In this document: piece by piece, positions 9,368 to 17,971 of the stretch | Layout of the letters: each line of letters starts with the position of its first letter | How positions within the stretch are numbered: the first letter of the stretch is position 1 | NCBI RefSeq assembly: GCF_012926525.1 | Contig: NZ_JABBNI010000047.1 | Span: 62,001-126,000, forward strand | Source: Clostridium muellerianum | GTDB taxonomy: Bacteria > Bacillota > Clostridia > Clostridiales > Clostridiaceae | DNA: 64,000 bases | Direction of reading: 5' to 3' | Program-made: the position numbers and the translations under genes | The notes under the pieces: model-generated | Told to the model about the DNA's origin: nothing | Database searches by the model: none | Seen by the model: only the letters and a program-made list of their open reading frames with translations

Positions 9368-10153
9368 ATGAAAATTACTGCTATTTTGGGCAGCCCAAGA
9401 AAAAATGGAGACTGCTTTAAAGTTATAGAAATGATTAAAAAAAGTTTTAATAAAGTTAATTAAACTGAGGTTGATTATGTTTTTCTTAGTGATATAGGAT
9501 TAGGATTCTGTAAAAGCTGTCTTCTATGTTATTCAAAAGGAGAAGAATATTGTCCCAATAATAAGGTTACATCTGTATTACTTGAAAAAATGCTTAAAAG
9601 TGATGTTGTTATTTTTGCTAGTCCTGTTTATGAACATCAAGTAACGGCTTTAATGAAAAATTTCTATGATAACTTTTCTTTCATGTTTCACAGGCCTCGT
9701 TTTTTTGAAAAGAAAGCTATTGTGGTTTCTTCCACAGGCGGATCAGGACTTAAGGAAACTGTAGAATATATGAAAATGAATGCTGTAGGATGGGGATTTC
9801 AGGTTGCTGGTGTTGTAGGAGTTTGTGGACCAGCATTAAATTTAGATAGCAACTACAAGGAAAATGTTCAGGAGAAAATTGATATATTAGTTCACAGGAT
9901 ATGCAAAAATAATGAAGTAGCTAAACCATCTTTATATCAACTTGCAATGTTTAGGGCTATGCAGATTAAAGCGTCAAGGTCTCGTGAGAAAAAGAATGTG
10001 GAATATGAATACTGGCAGGAACGAGGCTGGTTTCAAAAAGATTATTATACAAATGGAAAAATCAATCTGCTTAAAAAGATATATTCTAAGATTATCAGCA
10101 AGGTGATAAAAAAATCAATGAGCGGCAGAATTATAATGATAAAAGAAAATTAA
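9368..10153 (+). pseudogene. Flavodoxin-family NAD(P)H/FMN oxidoreductase gene with in-frame stop
   Basis: Starting at ATG 9368 (RBS GGAGG), the frame reads MKITAILGSPRKNGDC, the classic FMN phosphate-binding loop of WrbA/iron-sulfur-flavoprotein-like reductases. It stops at a TAA (9461-9463, codon 32) and continues in the same frame without a shift through DIGLGFCKSCLLCYSKGEEY and SPVYEHQVTALMKNFYDNFS to 10153. The full frame would be about 261 residues, normal for the family. The likely reading is a recent nonsense mutation. The downstream part could be translated alone from ATG 9590 (187 aa) but would lack the FMN loop. Redox partner unknown. Confidence 0.8.
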
Positions 10154-10189
10154 TATATTGATGAATACAAATTAGATAAAATTATAAAA

Positions 10190-10232
10190 AAGTTATTAAG
10201 CGTTATTTCTGAAATAGCGCTTAATAACTTTT
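10190..10232. terminator. Terminator hairpin
   Basis: A 13-bp perfect stem, AAGTTATTAAGCG / CGCTTAATAACTT, is extended by TATTTC / GAAATA and followed by TTTTG. It lies between the broken flavodoxin gene and the convergent secreted amidase gene. Confidence 0.65.
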
Positions 10233-10324
10233 GTTATTCTGAGTTTGTTTCTTTTAAACTTGGAACAAACTCAAAACATGCTGTGATTTTATCTATTATT
10301 CCGTCATATAAATCTTTAATTATT

Positions 10325-11497
10325 TTAGTATATATAGCTTAAATAGTTTCTAGAAGCATAACCTTGAACTCCATTTATGCTTATTTTAATCCAATTTCCA
10401 TCACTTGAATAATCAAGTACTTCTGCATATTGATTTTGGCTTAATACTCCAACTATTGATGCACTTGTTGAAGGATTACTTCTTATATTTAACTGATAAA
10501 CATTTTTAACAGCAACATATTTACCACTTGGTATTGAAGTTAATAAATCTCCCCATACCCAACCAGATTGTCCATTATATTTTACTGAATACCAACCATT
10601 AGAATAGCTATTTAAATATAGTACAGTTCCTTTTGGTATAGTACCAAGTAAAGTTGCACCATCTAAAGGATTTGCGTTAAAATAAGCTGAATTAGTAACC
10701 TTTGTTACTTGAGCAAACATACCAGTAGTAACAGAAGTTTGTGTAGGTGCAGGCGTTGTAGCTGGTGATGTAGTATCCGGAGCAATATTAACGTATCTTC
10801 CTGGAATATATCCATTATTTATATCATCTAATGTTACAAAGTATCTTTTAGTTCCTTGAATTCCACCAAAAGCTTGGTCCCATGTTGATTCAAAGGTAAA
10901 GGCACCATTAACACCATTTAATGTACCCCATTTGTCAAATATAAGAACGTGATCACCAGGTCTATCTAAAATATCCATATGCTTAATATCACTTAAGTTT
11001 ATCTTAGTAAAGTATTTATCAAACATAGTTCTAGTTGAAAGTTTTCCATCATGTATATCAAAGACAGCTTGTACAAATCCTGAACAATCAATACCTGCGG
11101 TAGTAGGAACATAGCTATTTCCTGCTGTAGTATTAACATTTCCAGCAAAAGCACCTTGATTAATAGCATCTAAAAAGTTGTTCCATGGAGTCCCAAGTGA
11201 ATTTGAATTTAAACCGTCTTGACCGCCCCAATCGTAGGGGATACCGCTAACCTGTGCTGTAGTAAGATTAGAAAATTGATTAGGTTGAGTAACACTATTT
11301 GTATAAGATGAATCTAAATTTCCGTTCTTATCTTTTGAATAGGTCCATGTTAAATTGATCATATTTAAAGCTCTTTGTTCAGCTTGACTTGTTGTAATTG
11401 GTGTTTGAACAGTAGCAGCACTTACATTTAAAGCAGGTGTAACAATAGCAGTTATTCCAAATAAGATACCAAATAATGCAGTACTAAATTTTTTCAT
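10325..11497 (-). CDS. Secreted NlpC/P60-like amidase with two SH3 domains
   Basis: A 390-residue exported protein. The first 28 residues are a signal peptide (MKKFSTALFGILFGITAIV, cleavage near VSAA). The catalytic domain resembles C40/CHAP-like cysteine peptidases: GIDCSGFVQAVFD near residue 140 supplies the nucleophile Cys and RPGDHVLIFDKW near 178-190 the His. A Thr/Pro-rich linker (near 245-257) leads to two bacterial SH3 repeats (about 262-320 and 328-390; GWYSVKYNGQSGWVWGDLL and NWIKISINGVQGYASRNYL). This is the layout of cell-wall hydrolases acting on peptidoglycan peptides. It stands alone with its own ribosome binding site (AAAGGAG). Confidence 0.85.
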   Translation of the reverse strand: MKKFSTALFGILFGITAIVTPALNVSAATVQTPITTSQAEQRALNMINLTWTYSKDKNGNLDSSYTNSVTQPNQFSNLTTAQVSGIPYDWGGQDGLNSNSLGTPWNNFLDAINQGAFAGNVNTTAGNSYVPTTAGIDCSGFVQAVFDIHDGKLSTRTMFDKYFTKINLSDIKHMDILDRPGDHVLIFDKWGTLNGVNGAFTFESTWDQAFGGIQGTKRYFVTLDDINNGYIPGRYVNIAPDTTSPATTPAPTQTSVTTGMFAQVTKVTNSAYFNANPLDGATLLGTIPKGTVLYLNSYSNGWYSVKYNGQSGWVWGDLLTSIPSGKYVAVKNVYQLNIRSNPSTSASIVGVLSQNQYAEVLDYSSDGNWIKISINGVQGYASRNYLSYIY

Positions 11498-11814
11498 ATT
11501 TAATTTCTCCTTTTATATTTAATAATATTTTATATGTGATTATGAGAAAATTACTGAATTTCTGTAGAGTTTGAAAACACTTAGATATTGTTAAAATTAA
11601 TTTAATAGACATCATCATATTAGCTGTATTTGTAAAACTAAAATTAAGATGACTTCGAGTTGATATAAAGATTAATCGGCGACTCTGTAAGGATTATTAT
11701 AAGGGGGAAAAGATACTCTAACAACAATCAATTTGTGGTAATACATATAAAAATAGCAAGATGAGCTTTTGGGTTTGCCTACTACCCCTGAATTATTGAT
11801 ACTCAGTGGAGGTG
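11498..11814. other. Intergenic, no gene seen
   Basis: A/T-rich sequence upstream of the secreted amidase gene, which must contain its promoter. I found no convincing reading frame or RNA motif. Confidence 0.4.
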
Positions 11815-11998
11815 TGAAAAATCCTTAGAGCAATACAGTTTTCTTGAAGGGTATCTTTTAGTATTTGATTTTAGGAAAGCAAATGTAGAATCTAGTATTG
11901 AAAATTTATTTATATTTATATGTATATTTATTCCAAAAATGGGTAAGGTAATAATATTGAAGTTGATATATATAACAGCACAAAAGAAACAAAAATAA
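11815..11998 (+). pseudogene. Remnant of an AAA-ATPase/PD-(D/E)XK gene
   Basis: Bases 11821-11892 match 2061-2131 of the AAA ATPase gene closely (reading EGYLLVFDFRKAN in both). The match breaks off on both sides, leaving about 25 codons of the C-terminus that run on to a stop at about 11998. A lost paralogue stood here. Just downstream (about 12020-12126) another short open frame reads EIRILGVSASARSVSVCNDK, which may be a further decayed gene. Confidence 0.6.
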
Positions 11999-12196
11999 AA
12001 AAACGTATAAAATACATTAGTAGAAACCAATGCAGAAATTAGGATTTTGGGTGTATCTGCAAGTGCAAGAAGCGTAAGTGTGTGCAATGACAAGATATAT
12101 AGAAATGAAAAACATAAAAGATGTTAAGTTATAAATAGAATAATACTATAGTATCATAGTTTAAATAGATGGTATAAAGTAAGTAAAATCAATAAC

Positions 12197-12358
12197 TTAG
12201 GCATATGAAAGAAAATAACAAGTCAAAGATGTTAATATATTTTGCGTCAGACAAGGAAACAGGTTCCGCTGATAGTTGTTCTATCAAAGGGTTCTGTTGA
12301 CGCAGTATGACGCAAAATATACTAACATACTGACTTGTTATTTTTTTGAATATGCCTT
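12197..12358. repeat. 160-bp dyad element, copy 2
   Basis: Arms AGGCATATGA / TGAATATGCCT and ATAACAAGTCA / TGACTTGTTAT enclose TTTTGCGTCA / TGACGCAAAA, CAG / CTG and TGATAG / CTATCA. Compared with copy 1 at 3319-3481, paired bases change together (AGATAG/CTATCT versus TGATAG/CTATCA; ATAATAAG/CTTATTAT versus ATAACAAG/CTTGTTAT). Confidence 0.7.
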
Positions 12359-12368
12359 AAGAAATATT

Positions 12369-12404
12369 AAAAAGGTATTCAGTGAATTGGATACCTTTTT
12401 AATG
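12369..12404. terminator. Terminator-like hairpin
   Basis: AAAAAGGTAT / ATACCTTTTT with a 13-base loop lies between the dyad element and the MFS gene. No intact gene ends just before it, which suggests it once served the lost gene(s) upstream. Confidence 0.5.
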
Positions 12405-12500
12405 TTTTTAGAGAATGTATTGTACAAGGGCATAAAAAGGTTACTATAAGGGAAAAATTAAAAGAATAAATATATTAGCATATAAGGTGGGATAAATTAA

Positions 12501-13841
12501 ATGGTTACTATTTCACAAAGAATTGAAAGATTACCAGTTACACCAATGCTTTGGAAGGTGCTCTTTTTAACAGGTATTGGTTGGCTTTTTGATGCCATGG
12601 ATCAGGGAATGGTAGCGGGGGTTATGGCTGCTATTGGAAGGGAGTGGAAGCTTACTCCTGCTGATTTAGGTATGCTTGGCAGTGCTTCTGCAGTAGGAAT
12701 GGCTATTGGAGCAGCTATTGCAGGTATGGCTGCCGATAGATGGGGCAGAAGAACAGTAATTACATTCACTCTTGTGTTGTATGGATTAGCTAGTGCAGCA
12801 TCTAGTATTGCAGCTAATTTTAGCATACTTTTATTTATGAGATTTTTAACTGGATTGGGGTTAGGAGGAGAATTACCAGCAGCATCTACTTTAGTTAGTG
12901 AATTTTCACCTGCTAAATCCCGTGGGCGTATGGTTGTTTTGCTGGAGAGCTTTTGGGCATGGGGCTGGATTGTAGCTTCATTAATTGCATACCTTCTCAT
13001 TCCAGTTTACGGCTGGCGCATCGGATTCTTATTAGGAGGAATACCAGCGTTATATGCAGCTTATCTTAGAAAGGGTATTCCAGAGTCCCCTAGATATTTG
13101 GAACAAAAAGGACATTTTCAAGAAGCTGATGAAATTGTAAGCAAAATGGAGCAGCAGGCAGGCTTAAATAAGCATAAATCTACTGTAAATAATAAGATAA
13201 AAAAGAAGAAAAAAAATATAACTCTTGCAGAGTTATGGTCCAAAGATTATATTAGGAGAACTTTGGTTTTATGGATTCTATGGTTAGGTATTAATTTTGG
13301 TTATTATGGATTTGTTTTATGGATTCCTACCCTTCTTGTGGGAAAAGGCTTTGCTTTAGTAAAAGGGTTTGAATTTACATTAATTATGAGTATTGCTCAG
13401 TTGCCTGGGTATTATACTGCAGCTTATTTAATAGAAAGAATTGGGCGTAAAGTGGTTTTAACGTCATATTTATTAGGTACTGCTGTGTCAGCATATTTGT
13501 TTAGCCAGGCAGCATCTGTTACTAATGTACTTGTTTTTGGGTGCTTACTCTACTTTTTCAGTCTTGGAGCATGGGGAGCGGTATATGCATATACACCAGA
13601 AGTTTATCCTACACGAGTTAGAGGTAGTGGGGTAGGCTGGGCAGCTGCAGTTGGACGTATTGGTGCTATTGCTGCTCCTTATATAGTAGGAGTAGTGTAT
13701 CAGAGTAAAGGTAAGCAGGTTGGCTTTACTTATGTGTTTGTTATGATAACTGTAGTATTTGCAGTAGTAGCAGTGGTAATTGCTTTAGCAGGAATTGAAA
13801 CCAAAGGAAAGGCTCTTCATGAAATAAATGAATATAAATAG
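12501..13841 (+). CDS. MFS transporter, metabolite:H+ symporter type
   Basis: A 446-residue carrier with about 12 membrane segments and a basic central loop (NKIKKKKKNI, near 232-241). Family signatures are visible: GWLFDAMDQGM near the first helix, the loop 2-3 motif GMAADRWGRRTV near 72-83, the helix-5 motif WRIGFLLGGIPALYA, and IERIGRKVV in the C-terminal half. The acidic residue in helix 1 and the overall pattern fit the aromatic-acid/sugar-like 'putative metabolite:H+ symporter' group (NiaP-like). The substrate is not known. The gene stands alone between a dyad element and a terminator. RBS AAGGTGG precedes the ATG. Confidence 0.85.
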   Translation: MVTISQRIERLPVTPMLWKVLFLTGIGWLFDAMDQGMVAGVMAAIGREWKLTPADLGMLGSASAVGMAIGAAIAGMAADRWGRRTVITFTLVLYGLASAASSIAANFSILLFMRFLTGLGLGGELPAASTLVSEFSPAKSRGRMVVLLESFWAWGWIVASLIAYLLIPVYGWRIGFLLGGIPALYAAYLRKGIPESPRYLEQKGHFQEADEIVSKMEQQAGLNKHKSTVNNKIKKKKKNITLAELWSKDYIRRTLVLWILWLGINFGYYGFVLWIPTLLVGKGFALVKGFEFTLIMSIAQLPGYYTAAYLIERIGRKVVLTSYLLGTAVSAYLFSQAASVTNVLVFGCLLYFFSLGAWGAVYAYTPEVYPTRVRGSGVGWAAAVGRIGAIAAPYIVGVVYQSKGKQVGFTYVFVMITVVFAVVAVVIALAGIETKGKALHEINEYK

Positions 13842-13895
13842 ATAATAGAAGGCTAGGGTAACTAACAAATTACTCTAGTCTTCTATTATCTATTT
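13841..13895. terminator. Bidirectional terminator
   Basis: Long stem GATAATAGAAGGCTAGGGTAA / TTACTCTAGTCTTCTATTATC (one or two wobble pairs) followed by TATTTTATT. It ends the MFS gene and overlaps the 3' end of the small convergent frame. Confidence 0.75.
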
Positions 13896-14055
13896 TATTA
13901 TATACATACAAATTAAAAGCAAATATAAGGAGGCATATAGCAAAAATGTTTAAATTGTTGGTAATTACAGCTTTAAAGACTAAAATACAGTTTAAAATAT
14001 TATTTAGAGTGTAAAGTAGAGTACGATTTTTGTATATAAAGTTTATATTTATCAT
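13870..14055 (-). CDS. Small membrane protein (61 aa)
   Basis: A 61-residue frame with a well-placed ribosome binding site (GAAGGAGAT, 7 bases before the ATG). Two hydrophobic stretches (about residues 12-30 and 34-52, the second ICLLIFAFNLYVY) suggest a small hairpin membrane protein. Its last codons lie inside the terminator shared with the MFS gene. No family is recognised. Confidence 0.45.
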   Translation of the reverse strand: MININFIYKNRTLLYTLNNILNCILVFKAVITNNLNIFAICLLIFAFNLYVYNKIDNRRLE

Positions 14056-14353
14056 AATAGTAATCTCCTTCTATATTTAAGATTCCTAAATAATATAATA
14101 GCATATTTTGGGTTGATAAAAATGAATAAAGTTTTAATAAAGTTTTATGGTTATGAAAACAATAGTGGGTGACAAAAAATTAGTTAAAATTACAGTTGCT
14201 TTCAACTGTAATTAAACTTTTTAAGGAAAATTTTCAATAAATTTGATAATAAAAAGCAAAATTAAAAAAATATTTATAAAATTCTACAAATAATTTGTTG
14301 TATATATTCTGAAATGTGAATAAACATGTTATAATAACCTTGAGGTGATAATA
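14056..14353. other. Intergenic, very A/T-rich
   Basis: About 300 bases with no gene seen. It includes a possible hairpin, AAAATTACAGTTG / CAACTGTAATTAAA, near 14185-14217, and the likely promoter (TATAAT near 14331) of the small frame that follows. Confidence 0.35.
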
Positions 14354-14497
14354 TTGGAAGTTCGATTAAGTTTAGAACAGTTCAAATTACTTGCACTTCG
14401 ATATCAAAAAGCTAAGAAAAAAGGAAAGAAAGATTTAGACGGTTATATTGCGGACAGGTCCTTACGTATAAAAAAACGCTGTGGATACTTCAGGTAA
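14354..14497 (+). CDS. Small basic protein (47 aa)
   Basis: A TTG-initiated frame preceded by GAGGTGATA. It encodes a lysine- and arginine-rich peptide that begins MEVRLSLEQFKLLALRYQKA. The YQKAKKKGKK stretch resembles the N-terminal helix of some integrase-type transposases, so it may be a transposase remnant rather than a functional gene. A T-rich hairpin (TTAAGAGTACTAATTTTCATTAGTACTCT) follows at about 14510-14541. Confidence 0.4.
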   Translation: MEVRLSLEQFKLLALRYQKAKKKGKKDLDGYIADRSLRIKKRCGYFR

Positions 14498-14509
14498 ATA
14501 TTAACCAAT

Positions 14510-14546
14510 TTAAGAGTACTAATTTTCATTAGTACTCTCTTTTTGT
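14510..14546. terminator. Bidirectional terminator
   Basis: Stem AGAGTACTAAT / ATTAGTACTCT, followed by CTTTTTG. It lies between the small basic frame and the end of the convergent metA. Confidence 0.65.
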
Positions 14547-14557
14547 ATATATGAGTT

Positions 14558-15475
14558 TTACTTTAATTCATCTAAATTATAAGGTGTTTCCTGATAAACA
14601 TAGTAATTTAACCAGTTTGTGAACAATAAATTAGCATGTCCCCTCCATTTTACTAAAGGTTTTTTAGAAGGATCATCCTGTGGAAAATAATTTCTAGGGA
14701 CATCTATGTTAAGACCTTTAGAAATATCTCTATCATATTCAGATTTTAATGTTAAAGGATCATATTCTGAATGACCAGTAACAAAGATTTGTCTTCCTTT
14801 TTTAGCTGTAACCATATATATACCAGATTCTTCTGATTCAGCTAATATATTTAAATTTGGAACTTTTTCTATATCTTCTCTTCTAACTTCTGTGTGTCTT
14901 GAATGAGGTACAAAAAATTGGTCATCAAAACCTCTTAATATTTCTACATTTTGCTTAAGGGTTTTGTGTTCAAATACCCCAAACATCTTCTTTTCTAATG
15001 AATGTTTAGGAATATTGTAATGATAATATAAACCTGCCTGGGCACCCCAGCATATATGTAGGGTAGAACACACATTATGCATACTCCAATCCATTATTTC
15101 TTTAAGTTCTTCCCAGTAAGTAACTTCTTCAAAATCAATTTGTTCTACAGGTGCACCTGTGATAATTAAGCCATCAAATTTTTCATTTTTAATGTCATCA
15201 AAGGTTTTGTAAAAATTCGTAAGATATTCTTCCGAAATATTTTTGCATGTATGTGTTTTAGGGTGTAATAATTCTATTTCTATTTGTAATGAAGTATTAC
15301 CAATAAGTCTTAATAATTGAACTTCTGTAGTAATTTTAGTAGGCATAAGATTTAAAATAGCAATTTTCAGAGGTCTAATATCTTGGTGGAAAGCTCTATC
15401 TTCAGGCATTACAAATATGTTTTCATTATTTAAAATTTCAAATGCTGGTAAATCATCCGTTATTTTTATTGGCAC
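14558..15475 (-). CDS. metA: Homoserine O-acetyltransferase (MetA family)
   Basis: Acylates homoserine, the first committed step of methionine synthesis. Starting at GTG 15475 the protein is 305 residues and begins [14 protein letters not shown], the family's usual N-terminus; a GTG three codons earlier lies inside the ribosome binding site AAGAGGTG. The nucleophile Cys is in [14 protein letters not shown] and the catalytic His/Glu in TGHSEYD. In the acyl-specificity segment [12 protein letters not shown] there is a Glu where E. coli MetA has Gly111. In this family that Glu goes with acetyl-CoA rather than succinyl-CoA use. No SAM riboswitch was seen upstream. Confidence 0.92.
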   Translation of the reverse strand: MPIKITDDLPAFEILNNENIFVMPEDRAFHQDIRPLKIAILNLMPTKITTEVQLLRLIGNTSLQIEIELLHPKTHTCKNISEEYLTNFYKTFDDIKNEKFDGLIITGAPVEQIDFEEVTYWEELKEIMDWSMHNVCSTLHICWGAQAGLYYHYNIPKHSLEKKMFGVFEHKTLKQNVEILRGFDDQFFVPHSRHTEVRREDIEKVPNLNILAESEESGIYMVTAKKGRQIFVTGHSEYDPLTLKSEYDRDISKGLNIDVPRNYFPQDDPSKKPLVKWRGHANLLFTNWLNYYVYQETPYNLDELK

Positions 15476-15839
15476 AGTTATCACCTCTTAATTTTATTCT
15501 AAATTTATTAATTTTCTGCGTATTAAGATTTATTATAACATAACATTTTATGAAATTATACTATAAGATTTTTTAGAATAATTGATAGCTTGGAAAACTA
15601 TGATGGCTTTGGTAGTAAATCATAAGGGTAAAAATACATCCATATAGCAAAAAGTTCACTGTACATAAGGGTATTATTAATGTATAATATTAATTCAGAA
15701 AATGAATAATAATATATAACTAGGGAAACAATAAGAATAAGTAAATATATAGAAATACACCCTTGAAAGTCCTATGGCAAAAAGTTAAAACCCTATATAT
15801 AATTAATACTATAATACAAATGTAAGGGGGTATTTTTTT
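15476..15839. other. Intergenic, no gene seen
   Basis: Upstream region of metA on the minus strand and of the 35-aa frame on the plus strand. Very A/T-rich; no S-box, T-box or other known leader was recognised. Confidence 0.35.
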
Positions 15840-15947
15840 ATGGATGAAAAGCATATGGAAGTTATTGAAAAAATTTTAAGGGAGATTCAGGATATTAAAG
15901 TGATTCTTCAAGAAAATATGGGTGAGAATGAAAAGGTAGAGGAATAG
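15840..15947 (+). CDS. Very small acidic protein (35 aa)
   Basis: A 35-residue frame with a strong ribosome binding site (AAGGGGG, 9 bases before the ATG). The sequence MDEKHMEVIEKILREIQDIK has hydrophobic residues spaced as in a single amphipathic or coiled-coil helix. A real terminator follows at 16010-16049, which supports expression. Function unknown. Confidence 0.5.
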   Translation: MDEKHMEVIEKILREIQDIKVILQENMGENEKVEE

Positions 15948-16009
15948 AAGTTTACATATCCGAAAATAGGAAAAACTTTATTGAAAATATCAATAGTGAA
16001 ACTTTAATT

Positions 16010-16049
16010 AGGTGTTTAAATAATTTAAGAATTAGTTAAACGCCTTTTT
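16010..16049 (+). terminator. Intrinsic terminator
   Basis: Stem AGGTGTTTAA / TTAAACGCCT (one wobble pair) followed by TTTTG, after the 35-aa frame. Confidence 0.7.
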
Positions 16050-16196
16050 GTTATATAAAAATAGCACTTATATTAAGTTAAAATTTTATGTGTGGGAAAG
16101 TTGAATTATTAAATTTACTGTTGTAAGTTATAGTGTCATTTTATAATTCATATATATAAATTATGAAGTTGTTTTTAAAGTGGGTGAGGATTTAGG

Positions 16197-17819
16197 TTGG
16201 AGAAGAATTTAAAAGATAATGTGGACAACATAGACAATGAATTAATAATATATGATGAGAAAGTTAATTATGAAAATAATATAAGTTTACAGGTTTTGTT
16301 AAAGGGGGAAATTTTAAATTTAGATAAAAACAGCATAAAATTTACTATAAATACAGAAAAAAACCTAAGTTGCACAGAGAATAATGATGAAGAGTATAGT
16401 TTTAATATAAAGTTTCGGTACATAACAAAAAAAACCAAGGTAGTAAGTAATGCTGAAGAGCTGCAGAAAGCATTAGATGATAAGGAAGTAAAAAACATTT
16501 TCTTGCAAAGTGGGGAATATAAATTACAAAATGAGGTTATTACTATAGCTTTAAAAGATAAAGTAATAGTAGGAAATAAAAGTACTGCATTTACAGGTGG
16601 AATAAGTATTAAAGCTGATACCTGTCTAAAAGGAATGACATTTATTAGTCAGTCATCTATTATTAAAAATAACTCACATATATATATTTCTAATGGGGCT
16701 GATGTAACATTAGAGGATATAAATATACAAGGAAATAATTTTGAAAATGTAAATGGAATAATTTTAGAAAGAAATAGCGAAAGTAGAATTTCCATTATAA
16801 ATTCTAGTATTAACGATTTAAATGTTGGCATTAAGGTTAATGAAGATAATATTTTAGGTGAAATAAAAAATAATGATTTTCAAAATGTAAGAGTAGGAAT
16901 AGGAAATCTAAAAAAAGGGGCAGTTGTAGAAGATATAAATAAAATTGTAAATAACAATTTTATTATTAAGGAACAAGGGGAAGGTATAAGCTTTTCCTCT
17001 GGAGTGAATATTGGAAAAGTGGACAATGTAAAAATAGTAACTAATGGTGTAAGATTTGCAAGAACTTTAAGCCTAAATAATAATTACGGCCTTGTAAAAG
17101 GCAGTGGAATGTTTAGTGATATAGAGACAAAGTTTTTTAAGGTTAATAATAGTGATGAATTATGTGAGATATTAAGATTAAGCAGTAATGGTTATATAAT
17201 TAAATTGCTAGATGGAGAGTATTATGGAAACATATGTATTGATAAAGAAATTGCTTTAATAGGCGAGAGCAAAGAACGTACTTTTATAATACCAAATGAA
17301 AAATATAGTGATAATGTTTTTCAGCATGGAATTAATATAAGCAGCGGAAATATACTTATAAAGAATTTAACTATTGATGGAAAGAAAAATAGCAAGTTAG
17401 ATAATACAGTTTCCTATTTTAGAGATGGTATTAGATATGAAGATGATGTTCCAAATGGTAATGAATTAAAAGGAATTTGTATAAGAAATATAAACAGAAG
17501 GGGAATATCTATTTGGCCTGAAACAGTTGAAAATACCTATATAGAAAATTGCAGTATAGAAAATATAGATTGTAAGCAGGGCATATATATGAATGGTTCT
17601 GGAAAAATAAAAAATTGCATAATTAAAAACTCAAAGGTAGGAATAGAAGTAAATAATAAAGTGGAAAATGGAATTATTAATATTGAAGATAACCTTATTT
17701 GTAAAAATGAGAGAGGAATATTAATTTGTACTAAAGATAGAAATTTAGAAGGCGCAAAAATCAATTTGAAAAATAACTTTTTTGAAAATAATTTATTTCA
17801 AATTGATTATAAATGGTGA
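16197..17819 (+). CDS. Right-handed parallel beta-helix protein without signal peptide
   Basis: A 540-residue protein made largely of short Asn/Ile/Gly-rich repeats. Examples are GADVTLEDINIQGNNFENVN, GNILIKNLTIDG and GSGKIKNCIIKNSKVGIEVN. These are the turns of a pectate-lyase or NosD-like right-handed beta-helix. Two helical repeats of 'VSNAEELQKAL' and 'VNNSDELCEIL' type start the two halves, so it looks like a duplicated domain (about 80-300 and 315-540). There is no signal peptide, membrane segment or anchor. Start is TTG with RBS GGTGAGG. A perfect terminator separates it from the large Ig-like protein downstream, which also lacks a signal peptide. Function unknown; carbohydrate binding or a spore/phage-like structural role is possible. 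Confidence 0.65.
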   Translation: MEKNLKDNVDNIDNELIIYDEKVNYENNISLQVLLKGEILNLDKNSIKFTINTEKNLSCTENNDEEYSFNIKFRYITKKTKVVSNAEELQKALDDKEVKNIFLQSGEYKLQNEVITIALKDKVIVGNKSTAFTGGISIKADTCLKGMTFISQSSIIKNNSHIYISNGADVTLEDINIQGNNFENVNGIILERNSESRISIINSSINDLNVGIKVNEDNILGEIKNNDFQNVRVGIGNLKKGAVVEDINKIVNNNFIIKEQGEGISFSSGVNIGKVDNVKIVTNGVRFARTLSLNNNYGLVKGSGMFSDIETKFFKVNNSDELCEILRLSSNGYIIKLLDGEYYGNICIDKEIALIGESKERTFIIPNEKYSDNVFQHGINISSGNILIKNLTIDGKKNSKLDNTVSYFRDGIRYEDDVPNGNELKGICIRNINRRGISIWPETVENTYIENCSIENIDCKQGIYMNGSGKIKNCIIKNSKVGIEVNNKVENGIINIEDNLICKNERGILICTKDRNLEGAKINLKNNFFENNLFQIDYKW

Positions 17820-17857
17820 AAATCGCACATCTAACCAATGATGTGTGATTTTTTATT
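17819..17857 (+). terminator. Intrinsic terminator
   Basis: AAATCGCACATC / GATGTGTGATTT (one wobble pair) followed by TTTATTTTA, directly after the beta-helix gene. Confidence 0.8.
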
Positions 17858-17971
17858 TTAAATAGTAACTAAACTAGTATCAGTTGCATAATATAAAACA
17901 AATACACATAAAAGTAATCTAATTGTCATTATAAATTAGTTTGCAATTAATTAATGGTTAGGAGTGAAAAA

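Noticed and set aside
15476-15839. A SAM riboswitch ahead of metA
   Set aside because: The AAGAGnGGnGGAGGGA/GAAACCC core found before metNIQ is absent on the minus strand.
17954-17971. The first ATG of the large Ig-like protein as its start
   Set aside because: TTAGGAG lies between this ATG and the next in-frame ATG at the correct distance for the second one.
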